DNA from: Pseudofabraea citricarpa
Lineage: Eukaryota; Ascomycota; Leotiomycetes; Helotiales; Dermateaceae
Reading direction: 5' to 3'
Length of the DNA: 64,000 bases
Assembly (NCBI GenBank): GCA_029641185.1
Contig: JAPWGK010000021.1
Coordinates: 620,001 to 684,000, forward strand
Under the pieces are notes generated by a model, which was not told where the DNA came from, did no database searches, and worked only from the letters and a program-made list of their open reading frames with translations. Of the stretch, positions 22,238-35,661 are shown piece after piece; positions within the stretch are counted from its first letter, which is position 1; every line of letters starts with the position of its first letter. The position numbers and the translations under genes are program-made.

Positions 22238-25200
22238 ATGGGTGTTCCAGGTACGCACATCCGAAGCTTCCTTCGTCATAGGCAAGTCAGCTAACATCTA
22301 TGGCGCAACAGCATTGTTTAGATGGTTGTCGCAAAAGTATGTTTATCTACATTCCCGAAGTTCTTCCCGTATTGATGTGATTCCAGGTACCCCAAGATTG
22401 TGTCTCCGGTGATCGAGGAGCAACCACGGGAGATCGATGGCCAAATTATTCCTATCGATACCAGAGGGCCCAATCCAAATAATGAAGAATTCGACAACCT
22501 CTATCTTGATATGAATGGCATTGTCCATCCTTGTTCTCATCCTGAGGATAGACCACCTCCACAAGATGAGGAGGAGATGATGTTGGAAATCTTCAAATAC
22601 ACAGAACGAGTTGTAAACATGGTCCGACCCAGAAAACTTCTCATGATTGCTGTTGGTAAGTTATACCTCTAGGGCCTATTTCAGATATTAACTACTTAAC
22701 AGATGGAGTTGCGCCTCGTGCAAAGATGAATCAGCAACGTTCTCGGCGATTTCGAGCGGCCCAGGAGGCTAAAGAGAAGGAAGCTGACAAAGCTGAGCTC
22801 TTAAAGATGGTGAAATCTCAGGGCGGCCGTACTGACGATTCGCCGCCAAAGAAGGCTTTTGACTCTAACTCGATCACACCTGGAACGCCTTTCATGGACA
22901 TATTAGCAACTAGTTTAAGATATTGGTGCGCCTATAAACTCAATACCGATCCGGCTTGGGCAAAGATGAAGGTTATCATTTCAGACTCGACGGTTCCTGG
23001 AGAAGGAGAGCATAAAATTATGGGTTTCATCAGATCTCAACGATCGTCTGCCGAACACGATCCAAATACCAGACATGTTATCTATGGTTTAGACGCAGAC
23101 TTGATCATGTTGGGTCTAGGAACCCATGAGCCACATTTCCGTGTGTTGCGTGAAGATGTCTTCTTCCAAGATTCCAAGCCCAGAACATGCCATCTCTGTG
23201 GCCAACCAGGTCATGAGGCTAGAGAGTGTACAGGTGAAGCAAAAGTCAAGGACGGAGAATTTGACGAGAAGGACAGTGCACATCCTTTGAAGCCGTTCAT
23301 TTGGTTACATGTCTCTGTTCTCCGTGAGTACCTTGCAGCAGAGCTCTATGTCCCAGACCAGCCATTCAAATTTGACCTTGAAAGGGCCATAGACGATTGG
23401 ATATTTATGTGCTTCTTTGTTGGCAACGATTTTCTGCCGCATCTCCCTAGTTTGGAAATCCGCGAGAATGGTATTGATACCCTGATTGCAATCTGGCGAG
23501 ACAATATGCCACACATGGGTGGTTATTTAACAAAGGATGGCCATGTAGACCTCGAGAGAGCACAATTCATTCTCGACGGCCTAGCAAAGCAAGAGGATGC
23601 CATCTTTCGCCGGAGGCGTCAGACCGAGGAGCGACGAGATGCCAACGCCAAGAGGCGCAAATTGCAAGAGGGTGGTCGTGGAGGTCGTGGCGGACGTGGA
23701 GGTCGTGGTGGCGGATCGCAAGACTCTCCATCAAATGGCAGACAGAATGGTCGGCCTTCAAATGCAGACCCACCGGCCTTACTTCCACTATTTGCACCTG
23801 GAAATATCACAGCGGAAGCCAGAGAACTAACTCATGATATGATCGTGAATCGCAAGGACATCTACAAGGCAAATATGGCCAACAAAAGTGCAGCTGCAGC
23901 ATTGAAGAGTCAACTACAGGGTGGAGGTGCTCCCACAGACGTAGTGAAGCCCGAAGCTGAATCCGACTCGCCTCAATCCGCACTTGGCAAGCGGAAGGCT
24001 GAGTTGATAGAGGACGACGATAGCAGTACCCCTGGTAGAAGCACTCCTCAGCCTGGCACGCCGCAAACCCCAAGTGACGAGCCCCCAGTCGATACTGTGC
24101 GACTTTGGGATGAGGGCTATGCTGATCGTTATTACGAGCAAAAGTTTCACGTCGATCCTAGAGACCTCGAATTCCGGCATAAGGTCGGAAAAGCCTATGT
24201 GGAAGGTTTGGCATGGGTTCTATTATACTACTTTCAAGATTGTCCTTCGTGGGACTGGTACTACCCATACCATTATGCCCCCTTTGCGGCTGATTTCGTT
24301 GATATGAAAGACATGGAAATCAGCTTCGAAAAGGGTAGGGTTTTTAGACCTTTTGAGCAACTGATGGGAGTGCTTCCAGCTGCCTCTAGACACGCCATTC
24401 CTGAGATTTTCCATCCTTTGATGCTTGAGCCGGATAGTGAAATTATCGACTTCTACCCCGAAGAATTTCAACTGGATTTGAACGGAAAGAAGTTTGCGTG
24501 GCAAGGAGTTGCACTCTTACCTTTCATTGACTCACAACGTCTGTTAGATGCAATGGCCAAAAAATATCCTTTATTGCCACAAGAGGTTGCGGCTCGTAAT
24601 GGTGTTGGCAAGGACGTGCTCCTGTTTGCAGAAGCACACAGATCACTTTATGAGGATGTTGCGACGAACTTCTTTTCTAAGAAGCAGGGAGAACCAACCT
24701 TTAAATTAAATCCACGATTGAGTGAAGGTCTTGCAGGCAAAGTTGAGAAGAACGACGATTATCTTCCACATAGTTCGCTTGTCTTCCCTCTCGACAGCGA
24801 TGCAATGCCCAGTCTCGAAGATGACCGTTCAATCACGTAAGTTCAATCATTCTACAGCTGTCCCTCTCAATACTAACAGGTCTTGCAGTGTTAACTACGA
24901 GATGCCTCAAACAACCCATACCCATAAATCTATGCTTCTCAGAGGGGTCAAATTTCCAACTCCTGCTCTAACCTCGAGTGACATTGAAGCAACGAAAGGA
25001 AGAGCGGCCAAGTCTGGGCGTACCCATGGCGGTGCACCGCTACGAGGGGATGGCAGAGGACGTAACTCGTTCAATTATGCCTCATCAAACCAGAACTCTC
25101 ATGGATCCCAGAATGGCGGGTATAATGGTGGATATAATGGTGGCGGCTACAACGGTGGCTACAACAACAACAACCAGTACTCAGCACCGCCGCCACCACC

Positions 25201-25477
25201 ACAATATGGCGCTCCGCCTGGTTATGGTCGAGGCGGATACGGGAACGGGAACAGCCATGGTGGTCAGTTCTCACAACCTCAGCCTTATCCTCCACCACCC
25301 GGACAGGCTGGGTTTGCACGTGGTCCTCCACCTCCTCCCCCCGGAGGGGCTTATGGCTACGGTTATCCTCCCGCTCCTGGATATGATCACGACCGCCGTG
25401 GTGGTGGAGGTGGAGGAGGCGGAGGAGCAGGCAGAGGAGGTCGAGGCGGAAATAATTATCGAGGTTACGGCCGATAG
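22238..25477 (+). CDS. RAT1: RAT1/XRN2 nuclear 5'-3' exoribonuclease
   Basis: Five exons: 22238-22250, 22312-22336, 22387-22655, 22703-24836 and 24889-25477; 1009 aa. Rat1 degrades 5'-monophosphate RNA in the nucleus, drives torpedo termination of RNA polymerase II and trims rRNA and snoRNA precursors. The start [20 protein letters not shown] is the family signature. Conserved region 1 shows [40 protein letters not shown], the catalytic PGEGEHK (Glu203/Glu205) and [10 protein letters not shown] (Asp233/Asp235). A CCHC zinc knuckle, [14 protein letters not shown], sits at about 265-278, as in XRN2 but not cytoplasmic Xrn1. Region 2 contains [17 protein letters not shown] sequence ([20 protein letters not shown]). 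A linker carries an RGG run ([14 protein letters not shown]), and the C-terminus is a low-complexity GGYNGGYN / Pro-Gly / RGG tail. Confidence 0.95.
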
Positions 25478-25814
25478 AATCGCTAGGTATAGGAAGCTAG
25501 CAAACTAAAAAATGAGTCGGGTCAGGCGTTGAAGTTTGCAGAGCATGTGGACGTGGACAACCCTTTTGTGTGTGTTTTACTTTTCTGTTCATCGCTATCA
25601 TGTACTTGTAGAAGCAAAAGACACAGATAACAAACTTGGTCCAAAAATGATACAAAAGCACCAGTAACGAAGGTATCAGCAACTCCATCAGAACCCTAGG
25701 TTTAAGGTACTCGTACGGGCAAGGTAAGGTAACGGGGGCACGCAAGATACGTAATCGGCCATGTGCTCCAGGCATTATGGCGCCACGGTTGCTGGGCATG
25801 TACAGCATGAGCAT

Positions 25815-25853
25815 GGTCTGGTAGGGTCTGGTAGGGTCTGGTAGGGTAGGGTA
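25815..25853. repeat. GGTCTGGTAG 10-bp tandem repeat
   Basis: Three perfect copies of GGTCTGGTAG followed by truncated GGTAG units. Non-coding. Confidence 0.85.
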
Positions 25854-25986
25854 CCTTAGGGGATTTAGGGGCTGCATCTATCTGCCGCTTACGCCGTAGC
25901 GATGGCGTAACAAGGCCAGCCTCTAGCCTCCAGGTCTTCAGCAGGGGCCAAGGGCTGAAACGTCTCTGGCAGGCTACTTTAGCATA

Positions 25987-26024
25987 CACTGAACACTGAA
26001 CACTGAACACTGAACACTGAACGC
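25987..26024. repeat. CACTGAA 7-bp tandem repeat
   Basis: Four perfect copies of CACTGAA plus one with a single change (CGCTGAA). Non-coding simple repeat between RAT1 and the RasGAP gene. Confidence 0.85.
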
Positions 26025-26545
26025 TGAACACGCTATTGTTCCTGCAAGCGGACTCGACCATCATCATGTCACCTTTATCAAGAGGCACTAGCACGGGAGC
26101 ATTACCAGACGGGAGTATCAAGTATTGGTGCTGAATATTGGGTATTGGGTACCTACTACCTATTGGCTGGGCCGCTCTTATGGATCAGCCATCGCAGTGA
26201 TTGGGAGTGTCTCGTCCGGAGCTATCCCCAGCCCAGCCGGCCGTGTTGATGGACGACATGCCAAAGGCAGATGCTAAGGCAAATGCAAATGCAGAGCCAG
26301 AGTTTACCTGGTTGCAGTGTGCTGGTACCGTAGCTAGCACAGGCGCAAAGAATGTTGGTCCTGTAGGGAGATCTGCAGATGGCAGGGTTCAGTGTTGGCC
26401 ATGGCCCATCGGCCGCACGACGATGTACTACTGTACTGTCAAGTACCTAAAGTAGACATGGTATGGTATGGTGGGATGCGTGAACCTTAAACGCTGGCTG
26501 GTATAGCAAACAAAGAGACAGACAGAAAGTAACATGTTGTCTCGT

Positions 26546-26601
26546 TCAACATCAACATCAACATTATCATCATCAACAACCACATCAACACAACCACCAC
26601 C
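26546..26601. repeat. CAACAT / ATC low-complexity tract
   Basis: CA- and ATC-rich imperfect triplet tract, followed by a C/T-rich run to about 26660. On the RasGAP coding strand it resembles the pyrimidine-rich leaders of fungal promoters. Confidence 0.6.
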
Positions 26602-26776
26602 TGTCCCCTCCTCCCCATCCACCCTCACACCCACTATCCCCAGCTCCAGTACAGACAACCCTTCACTTCTGCCTCCTCGGCATCACTGCTGACGCAAAAC
26701 TGCCGGCGTCCTCCCCACAATCCACCATCCACCACCATCACCCCCGGCTGCACTGCAGACATTGTTAGTGAGTGCT

Positions 26777-26869
26777 ATGTTTGCGATCCCGACGACATCC
26801 ACGCAGCTCGTTCACAGGCCATATCGGGGACAGAAGGCTGCATGTATTCGGGCACTGTCGCATGCCTAG
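26777..26869 (+). promoter_or_regulatory. upstream ORF 1 of the RasGAP gene (30 codons)
   Basis: ATG to TAG reading frame beginning MFAIPTTSTQ, 136 bp before the RasGAP ATG. It overlaps the second upstream frame in a different phase. Whether it is in the transcript is unknown. Confidence 0.3.
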
Positions 26870-26916
26870 CTCATCTTGACGAATTTGGCACCGCCATCGC
26901 CATTCTCAAGCCATGA
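26842..26916 (+). promoter_or_regulatory. upstream ORF 2, stop overlaps RasGAP start (ATGA)
   Basis: A 24-codon frame (MYSGTVACLA...ILKP) whose TGA at 26914-26916 overlaps the RasGAP ATG at 26913-26915. If transcribed, ribosomes finishing this frame would stop exactly on the main start codon, an arrangement that permits termination-reinitiation control. The overlap is seen in the sequence; the role is inference. Confidence 0.4.
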
Positions 26917-29900
26917 ACGGAGATGCCAGTCTGGTCATTACTTTGGTGGAACGGTTGACCACGAGGGTGCATATCCCCCCCCTCCCCCATTGTCCTTGAG
27001 CTTCCTGGCGCTGACCTTGTTATTTACAGCTTCCCCACCGGACAGGCTCTTACTCGAACGACTTGCGCCGTGATGAGGTCGTCCTCCTAACTCGCGCCAC
27101 GCTGGTCAACGTCAGTTGTGCCTCAATTGGGGTGGTTGTTGATACGCTGGTGCAATTGCTGGAAGAATTGGCACGGCCATACAAAGGAGTCAGCTCACAT
27201 CCAGTCCATGTGTTGCACTCCGAATTATACGTGGTTGAGCTCCTGGCGGAATGTTGCGCAACGCACTGGGCCAGCGTAAATGTGCACCCTTCCAAGGACG
27301 ACGAGCATGATTCTGATTCGGAGGATTCTGCCTCGGAGCACCCACGGGGAAAGAAGGCAGCGTCGCGACAAAATGCTGGCGGCGGTGGACGTGTATCTCA
27401 CCGAGACCTCGAGGTTGCCCCAGACTCGCTGGATGACAATCTGGCGGCGAGAACACTCGATGCCATCAAGACTTTCGCAAGCCCAGTTCCCGATAACTTC
27501 GTCTTGCCAGCGACCAACATCCTGGACGACAACCATTCAAATTCCAGCGCTCGAAATGTCACCTTTACAAACGGCCAGCCGAACGAGACCTTGAAGTTGC
27601 TCATAGAGAGAGGCGATGCCACGGAGCTCGCAACCAGAAAAATCGTAGAATATATATCCTTTTCGAACTGGCCAAGGGTCTTTGAATACCTGAAGAGTTC
27701 CCTGCGCGGGTTGCGAGCGGCTCACCTGCCCCCAGGAAACACGGTACAGACCAACCTTGTAGCCGATGATGACAAGAATGCACTTATCACAATTCGCTTT
27801 ATATCTTACTTCTGGGTCAACAGCCGCAAACTGAGTGTGATCATTCAAGAGCTCTGTGGGAACTTCTTGCACCTGCGCAAAGCTTTTCAAACCACTGTAT
27901 CTATTGTAGTTCCGCTTTTAATCACTAGGTGGCTAGAACGAAACCCCGAAGAGTTTGTAGAGCTGCACACTCTTCATACCCGACTCGATGGTGGTGCCGA
28001 AACGTTATTTGACATGACGAACACGATGATTGATAGCGGGCGGAGGAAGGCGTTACTCTTCCCATTCCAAATTTCCCTTCTTTTCTTACTCCCCGAAGTC
28101 TTCGAGGTTGCTAGCAACATGAGGGACGTTAAAAGCAGCAGCATCTCCAAGAAGGTACAGTTCCTAGAGATGTTAAGAAAGGCTTTAAGAAATAGGAACG
28201 AAGCGGCTGTCTATTGTTTGACATCTCTCTTGAGAGTCGCCAGGCATTTCGCAATGGACAGTGACGCACCGCTTCTCAGTTTTGCCCTAGATGTGCAAGA
28301 AGAGGTCCGGGAAGCAGTTTTCAGAAAGTACACTGCCGGGATGGATGCTACCATCATTGACAGCAGTTTGATGACAGCAGCATTCGTCAGTCTGGCTCAT
28401 CTCAATTTTGACGCTTGTGTAGACAACCTAGCTACGGTCTGCTTGGCTCCTAATGCCCCACAAGACTTCAAGATTGCTGTCGTATCAGCATGCTCTCATT
28501 TTGCAAGACAACCAAATGCGAAAGATTATCAGCGATTGTTCTTAAAGATCTCTACTTTTCTGAGGACGCAGTTGAAGGTATGGCCCTTTCTTCTCGTCCG
28601 TAATCTCACCGCTGAGATATGTAGGCAACCAGTCCCAGGTCTCGAGACTCATATCCCGACGATCAATTTGCCCTTCTCAAACCACTCGATGTGACTCCTT
28701 CTACTGATCTCATTTATAACATCTTGGTGTTTCTCGATGCCTCGCCAATGACACTATTCGAAGGAGCCCCATCTGACCCTGCAGAATGGGATGATTTTTT
28801 CGAAGAGCTCTGTGAAACATTCAGTAAATATCTGGTTACAGATGATGAACAAATCAGAGATCTCACAAGTTCTGTCTCCCAGAGAATTATGACAGATGGA
28901 CCTATCTCCCAGTGGCGGCAAGGTCCAATTGAGTCACAATTAATGAAATTGAACTTTTGGAAATCCACGTGAGTAAACTTTGCCAAAATTTAGAACCAAG
29001 TAGTTGATGTGGTATAGGTCTGTTGTTCTCTCTACAATCTCAGAAAAACTTGTTACATACAACGAGGATGATAAAGGAACTATCGGCTTTGTACATGATT
29101 ATCTAGAATCACGTTTGACGCTGATAGAATTGTCGAAAGTAAGTTGCTGGTTCTTGTCTCACCTGCTAATGTCGCGTTCTGGGTTAAGATGAGAAAATAA
29201 TTCCGAGTCTCGGAAGATCTCATCTATGCAATACATACTAATTTCAACCCCCAAGGAGCTTGCAGATATTCCTGAAGAAATACCAGAGCGGTCCGTGGCT
29301 TGCACAAAACTTGAGATGGCATTTCTGGTATCTCTTTGTTCGGCAGATATCTCGACTTGTCAACTTGTAACCACCTGCATTGGCCTCTTTTGCAAAGAGA
29401 ATCGACTTGTCTCAGAAGGCTCAGAAAACCCAAAGTCTTCACAGATCGGATTGCGGAATCTTGAAGTCTTCCTTGAGATCTCCTCTCCAGACTTTGTCTT
29501 CACTGGTCTAGTCGCTTTCCAGAAGCGCGTCAGAGGTTTACTGAGACAGCTACGCCATCCGACCGCCGGAATCTTGGCTGCTTGGGAAATTGTATTCGAT
29601 AAATGGCTCAAATTGTCCAAACAAATTTCTGCGCGTTCAACAGAGATAATAGACGAGAAGGCTCTTGTAGAGTGGCGCAATTACTCTGGGTTCTTGGCTT
29701 CGCTGGGAGGGACTTGTATATCGAACCAGGCTTCAATTCCAGAGGAATCTGGTCTCGCGGGACTCAGATGGATAGATAGACTATCCCCGGAGAGCTATGA
29801 CGACACCTTGCTAAGCAGATTCATGAAGCAAAGCATTCAACTACTAGCTAGCAACAACGTCAGAATACGAGAGGCCATGAGAGAAGTTCTCTCTGGGGAG

Positions 29901-32900
29901 GTTTCGCCTCCTCTTTACGTGCCTCTTTTTGAAACTCTTGAAACAGAGCTTGAGTTTCTATTCGATAGTCCTCGCAACAATGGCACATCGGCATCATCGA
30001 GTTCCAACATCATTTTCGCCGAGCAAGGAGCAGCTCTTCTCCGAAGTATTGTAGAGAGACTCGGCGGGCCTTCGGAAATTGGCTCAACGATGTCAATTGA
30101 CATCGGCGGACTGACTCTTAACTTTGCCAAATTCATGACTAGCCTTGCAGAAAATGCTAGCACTTTACGAGTGAAAATTAAGATCTGCCAGCTATGCGAG
30201 ACAGTCACACGTAAGAAGGAGTTATTGAACCTTAGACATGACGTGCGCATTCGAAATCAGCTTCTAGAAGTCATCTTTGGATGGATTGCTCGCCCAGGTT
30301 CTCCTGATAATGTTGTGTTGTAAGTCGAAGTGCCATGTTTAAAGGATAAAAACTGACATGACTTGATATAGAATGACAGGTGCTCGTGTAGATGAGATTG
30401 TTCGTCTTCAGAAAGATTTAGACAGAGCATGTCTGAAAGCCCTTGCAGATCTTACCTACCGTCTGCCCCTGCAGCCAGCAGAAGGTCAAAGTGATGCTGA
30501 TACAAGTGATCTCAAGTCGCAAATGTTCCACACTTATTTCAATAGATTTCTTTCGCTTTTGAACGCAGAATCGGCTGAATTAAGTAGAAATGAAGTCCGT
30601 CTCTTCTCAAACGCCAGCGACGAGACGATGACGATGCCTGAGCTTGCAATCACCGCATTATCAAACCTGTTGAGTGCCAACATCGATGTAGGCTTAAAGC
30701 ATTCTTTGGGAATTGGGTATCACGAAGACCTTGATATTCGAACTGCCTTTGTCACCGTATTGTGCAATATCTTGATCCAGGGAACAGAATTTAACAATCT
30801 CTCCGACGCAGCTGTAAACGAAAAATACGACGAACTTCTTAACGTAGGTGCATTGCTATACCTCGATGAACGAACTAACCAAGTTACAGTTGCTTATCAA
30901 TGATATGGCATTGACCATTGCGCTTTGCGATGCCTGCCCAAGCAGTGAAGTAGATGAAATGACAATTTCGCTGTTGAACATATTTGATTCAAGAGGCCTT
31001 GGATTCGTCTTGCTCGAAGCTCTTATAGAACACGAAGTCGAGGAAACAGGTATGGCCTGCAAGAGAAATTCCATAGTTGTGGATGCTAACATCTTGAAGA
31101 AAGTGAAGCAGAATTGCTACGTCGGAATTGTGTGGCGACCAAAATGCTGTCCATCTACGCTAAATGGAAAGGGGCTGCATATCTGAAAGCAACGCTTCAG
31201 AAAGTTTTGGAACGACTAATCCTCACTTCGAAAGATCTCGATCTTGAGCTTGACCCTGCCCGAACTACTTCGGCAGAGGAGCTTCAGAAGAATGCACTGC
31301 AGCTTCGAGTTGTTACCAAGGTGTTTATTGATGACATTTGTAATTCGGCCGCACATATTCCCGTGTCGTTCAGAAAGATCTGTAGCATTGTATGTATCGT
31401 TAACGTTATAATTCTTGTTGCTAATTCTGTTAGATTTCGTCAGCAGTCATGAAAAGATTCCCCGAAGCCAAATTCACTGCTGTTGGTGCCTTCATATTCC
31501 TTCGGTTTTTCTGTCCGGCTATTGTTGCTCCAGATGCCGAAGGCCTTATAACTTCGACACCTTCCAAAGAAATGCGCAGAGGACTATTGCTTATCGCAAA
31601 AGTCGTACAGAATCTAGCAAACAATGTACTGTTTGGTGCAAAAGAACCTTACATGTTCCCTCTTAACGATTTCTTGACACAAAATATCTATCGTGTGACC
31701 ACTTTTCTCCGTGAGATATCTGTAAGCTTTCCTGCCTGGTCCAAAATTATCACTAATAGATTCAGGTACCACCGAATGTTGGGGAACCAGTAATCGAGAC
31801 TGAATCTTTTGATTTTGGTTCTTGTGTTGCTTTGCATAGGTTCTTGTATGATCACTGGGATCATGTAAGACAAAAGCTTGTTCTGCGGGAAAGAAAGGGC
31901 TCGATCCGTTCACCTCTGGAGATTAGCATTGGAGAGATACCGATACTAGAAGCCTTACGGAGACTCATTACTAACTTGGGTCCTCCACCAATGAACGTGT
32001 CATGGAACCGACCTGCTATAGCGCATAACAGCCCACCCTCCTATTCGAGGTTCCAGCACTTCATGCTTCGGAATGCAGGTAGAAGCACCGAATCAATCAT
32101 CTCCACGCGAGCTGTATACGATGGTGGAGAGAGCAAGGTTGGTTTGCTAGCTATGTTCCCAGATCACGTCTCACACATTATAGGATGGGCTCTCCATGAT
32201 TTGTATCATCCTTCGTAACATCGACACAGAAGCAACAGATTACGATCTTTTACTCTTCTGTTATTTAAAGGTATGTGCACTGTTGAAAATCCAAACAACC
32301 AATTCTAATGTACGTAGATTGCTAGTCGTATGTGGCACAGACCTTTCGGTATCCTAATAGACGCCACTTGTTACAACGGCCAGAACGAACCACAGGATGC
32401 TTTATTTAGGAAACTAGATCTACTTACGCCGACTGAGCTATCAAAACAACTAACCCGTGTTTATGTTTATAACATGAACAGTGCATTCAGGTATGTTCAG
32501 GCTCTCTTAGGTGTAGCTTATCTTAACCTGGCATAGGAAATGTTTCCGACGGATACTCCGGTTATCTGCCAAAAGCGAAATCAGTGCATTCCATCCGAAG
32601 AACGTGGATTACCACTTGATTGGCAGCTTACAAGATCTTCAATCCCATTTCCATCTTAGTCAATTACATTTGCCGAAAGAAACAATCAGTGTTGTTACAG
32701 ATACAAGATATGTGTACCAGCCAATCATAAGACTCTCGAAGACCAAGGGCAAGATTGAGGTTGTGATCAAGGTTGGGAGTCAATTCGTGCAGGTCACTAC
32801 AACTAAGAAACAAGAGGTCGTTCCTGGCCTGAGACTTCATGCTACGGTAAATGATATATTCCGTCTCTCCGAGGTCGATGAAGCACCAACATCCATCCAA

Positions 32901-35550
32901 ACTGAGGATGACTCTGCATTTGGGTTGCGGACAGAGAATGGCAAAATTGTGATGTATTTCACAAGTCCAAGAAAGAAAGATGTACTCGATACCATACGAG
33001 AAGCAAAGTCTAAGTATGGAAAAGAGCTCAGAACACTGAAATCGTTCGAACGACTAGTCAGACCTCAGGATGTCCCTGGAACACTTCTCAATATTGCCCT
33101 CACGAATATGGCCAGTTCTGATCAGGTGTTACGTGTTGCCTCGTACAATCTTTTATGTGCACTTTGCAGAGCATTCAAATTTGCAGCCGACTCTAAGTTT
33201 ATGAGCACAAAAGGTAGTGCTTTCCTTCCAATCATAAGCCATTAGCTAATATTTCAGAACTCTGCGTTCCTTTGAACCCTTCACGATTTATCATCGATAT
33301 CAGTCAGCAGCTAGCAACCTCTGAACCACAACTGACGGGTGATTTCTTAAATGGGTTCTTCGTTGGCTGGGAGAGTTTCCCCTATCATCAACGGCCATTA
33401 AGCTTGACGTATATGGCGCCATGGCTTCCAAGTTTAAGAACATGTCTAATTCCAAACGAGGTTGATGGTGAAAAGGGAAGAGAGAAAGTTGCATCAATAT
33501 TTAGGAAGCTTGTTGAGGTGGCCATTTCAGACATCGCTCTAAGCACAACTTTGGAGCAATGCGTTTGGCCAGCAATTTCAAAAGATGAGCTTTACACTGA
33601 CATCTTCCTCGATGAAGTCATTAAAGCAGCTCTCGGTTTTGGTATTGATGACGAACGAACAGAGTTGTTGGGTTCAATAGTCACCTCCCTTGGCACAATC
33701 ACAATTCGAGGCAAGTTACTATCACGACTCCGCAAGGCCCTCAATCGATCCTCGTTACGCCCAACCAGGTACCTACCTGACAATACTGTATGGAGCGAGA
33801 TTTGCGTCCTACTGCGTCTTTGCTTATCAACTTCCTTCGATAGCGGGGTACAGTCTCACTTATATCTACCTGAAATATTCCATCTCGTTACGATGCTTGC
33901 GAACACTGGCCAATCCGATGTACGCCTCATTGTTCACCGGCTTCTTGTCAATACCATACATGCAATGTGTACAACATTTTCACTTGAGGAAAGCAGACTT
34001 GCAAGACTGAAGGTCATACTCTCTTCACTTTCCGAACCTCGGAATGATTCCCTGTTCAGCATGTCATCTCGAGATGGTAATTCTATAATATCTGTCCAAG
34101 ACACTGGGTTGGCAGGTCTGTTAGCGACCGAGACACTGGCGGTTCTTTTGTCTGAAATTACCACCATCGCAGCTCCTACGACTGACACTTCGAATGCCTG
34201 GCGCTCTAGGTGGATGAGTCTTGTCGCGAGTACTGCTTTCCAAAGCAACCCTGCCATTCAACCTAAAGCATTTACTGTCATGGGTTGCTTAGCTCGAGAG
34301 GATGTCGATGATGACCTCTTATATCAAGTTCTTGTTGCCCTGAGAAGCAGTATCGGTCGTTTTATGGAAGACAACGACAGTGAAATGCTGATCTCAATTG
34401 TCACCTCCTTAACCAAAATGATGGACAAATTACCAAGCGCATCACGATATGGCTTACAGCTCTTCTGGCTTGCCATGTCTCTTGTTAGACTTGTCCCTCT
34501 AGCCCTCTTCAATTGCACGGCCCTGTTTCTTGACGCCGTGCTCGGCAACATCGGCACTTCTGGTGACTTCAGAAATGGGCGAATGGTACACACTCTCCTT
34601 CAAGGCCGAATACCGCTTGAAGATGCTGCACTTCAACTGGATGAGATATATGGAATACACTTTAATGTGGAAATCTTTCATTTTGCGGTTTGTGCCTCAC
34701 TTGTCAAAGGCTTGACAGACTCTGTCACCAAACCAACAGCACTTCGAGTACTATCAACTTTCTTAGAGGCGGCAAGTTTAAGCATGCCAAAGGGTGCAAA
34801 ATTTCCCAAAGATGTCAGTTGTTTGCCTTATCTTGGACTCGTTATGGCTCGCGCTATGACACCTGATGAAGCCAAGGATAATCTCTGGCTTGCTGGTGTA
34901 ACAACCGTTGGCGAAGGACCCCCAGCAGATGTTCTTGGCATGATAGATCTTTCGACTATCAAGGATAAAGAGCTGTTGCTTAATGCCGCCATCAGCATCG
35001 TTGATTTCCGCTATCTCGAGGATACTGTACAGCATCGTGTATTGAGCTGGCTTAATAGGGTCGCAATAAAGCGGCCCACTGTTGTTCTTCATCTGTAAGT
35101 CTACTGTTCTAGAGACACATACACCTACTAATCAATCATAGATGTGGACCTGTAATCGCCATTTTAGACGAGATACTCATATCCTGCCAAAATACAGCAA
35201 CTTTGGAATCTGCTCATCAGCTCTTGAGAACTCTAACCTCCAATCCGAAATTTGCCGGTGGTGTTGATACTGCGGAAATGTTGGAAGATGTTCTTGATGG
35301 TATTGGGTTTGGTGGCTTGTGGCGATCATCAACATTTCACACAATGAACGACCAAGATAGGCAATGCACTGTTCTTACGGATAGGCTCATTGAGGTACGT
35401 TGGTCCCAGCTACTGTCAACCAACCTGTTACTAACTTAGAGTAGCTCATTATTGCATAATATTTGGGTAGAGAAGCCTGAGGGTTTCATGCGGAAGGAAA
35501 TCATAAGGACGGGAAGGGAAAATAGTCAAGGAGGAGGGCTTGACGAATGA
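26913..35550 (+). CDS. IRA1: IRA/neurofibromin-type Ras GTPase-activating protein
   Basis: Sixteen exons: 26913-26966, 27030-28577, 28625-28968, 29018-29138, 29256-30319, 30372-30843, 30890-31049, 31100-31389, 31434-31721, 31766-32137, 32184-32270, 32318-32490, 32537-33213, 33258-35094, 35142-35394 and 35440-35550; 2616 aa. It turns off Ras by stimulating GTP hydrolysis, setting cAMP signalling, growth and conidiation in fungi. The RasGAP domain spans about residues 1180-1470: LLRRNCVATKMLSIYAKWKG, with the likely arginine finger at 1262, and IFLRFFCPAIVAP (FLR at about 1373-1375). A Sec14-PH-like module follows (DLLLFCYLKIASRMWHRPFG, GILIDATCYNG), as in neurofibromin. The flanks are long HEAT-like helices. 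Two acceptors are AAG: at 29255 (alternative GAG at 29207, which keeps frame) and at 31099 (alternative AAG at 31108, also in frame). The gene is 182 bp upstream of the next one on the same strand. Confidence 0.92.
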
Positions 35551-35661
35551 TGACAAAAGCATAGAACTTCCTTAGACGGAAAAATGATACCCTGTTGCCA
35601 TGTTGTTCAAATTGCCTGTGCAAATGAATCGTGCATGTTTCTCAATTTGACATTGCATGGT

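Larger units (their letters stand above)
25478..26912. other. 1.4-kb intergenic: RAT1 3' end and RasGAP promoter/leader
   Basis: No protein gene supported. It contains three simple repeats (25815-25853, 25987-26024, 26546-26601) and a strongly pyrimidine/CA-rich stretch at 26540-26760 that looks like a promoter and 5' leader for the downstream RasGAP gene. Two short upstream reading frames occupy the last 140 bp. Confidence 0.45.

Noticed and set aside
25987..26024. CRISPR-like appearance of short repeats
   Set aside because: Units are 7 bp, directly abutting and without spacers; the genome is eukaryotic.
25702..26121. Minus-strand open frame of 139 codons in the RAT1-RasGAP spacer
   Set aside because: Built mostly from the tandem repeats (FSVQCSVFSVQCSV, PTRPYQTLP); no plausible function.
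27063..27600. Several minus-strand frames across the start of the RasGAP gene
   Set aside because: They overlap the coding exon in shadow frames and have no independent support.
29189..29207. Acceptors TTAAG at 29188 and ATGAG at 29193 for the fourth RasGAP intron
   Set aside because: Both give a stop codon or the wrong phase after the GTAAGT donor; only 29207 (GAG) or 29255 (AAG, with a good branch site) keep frame.
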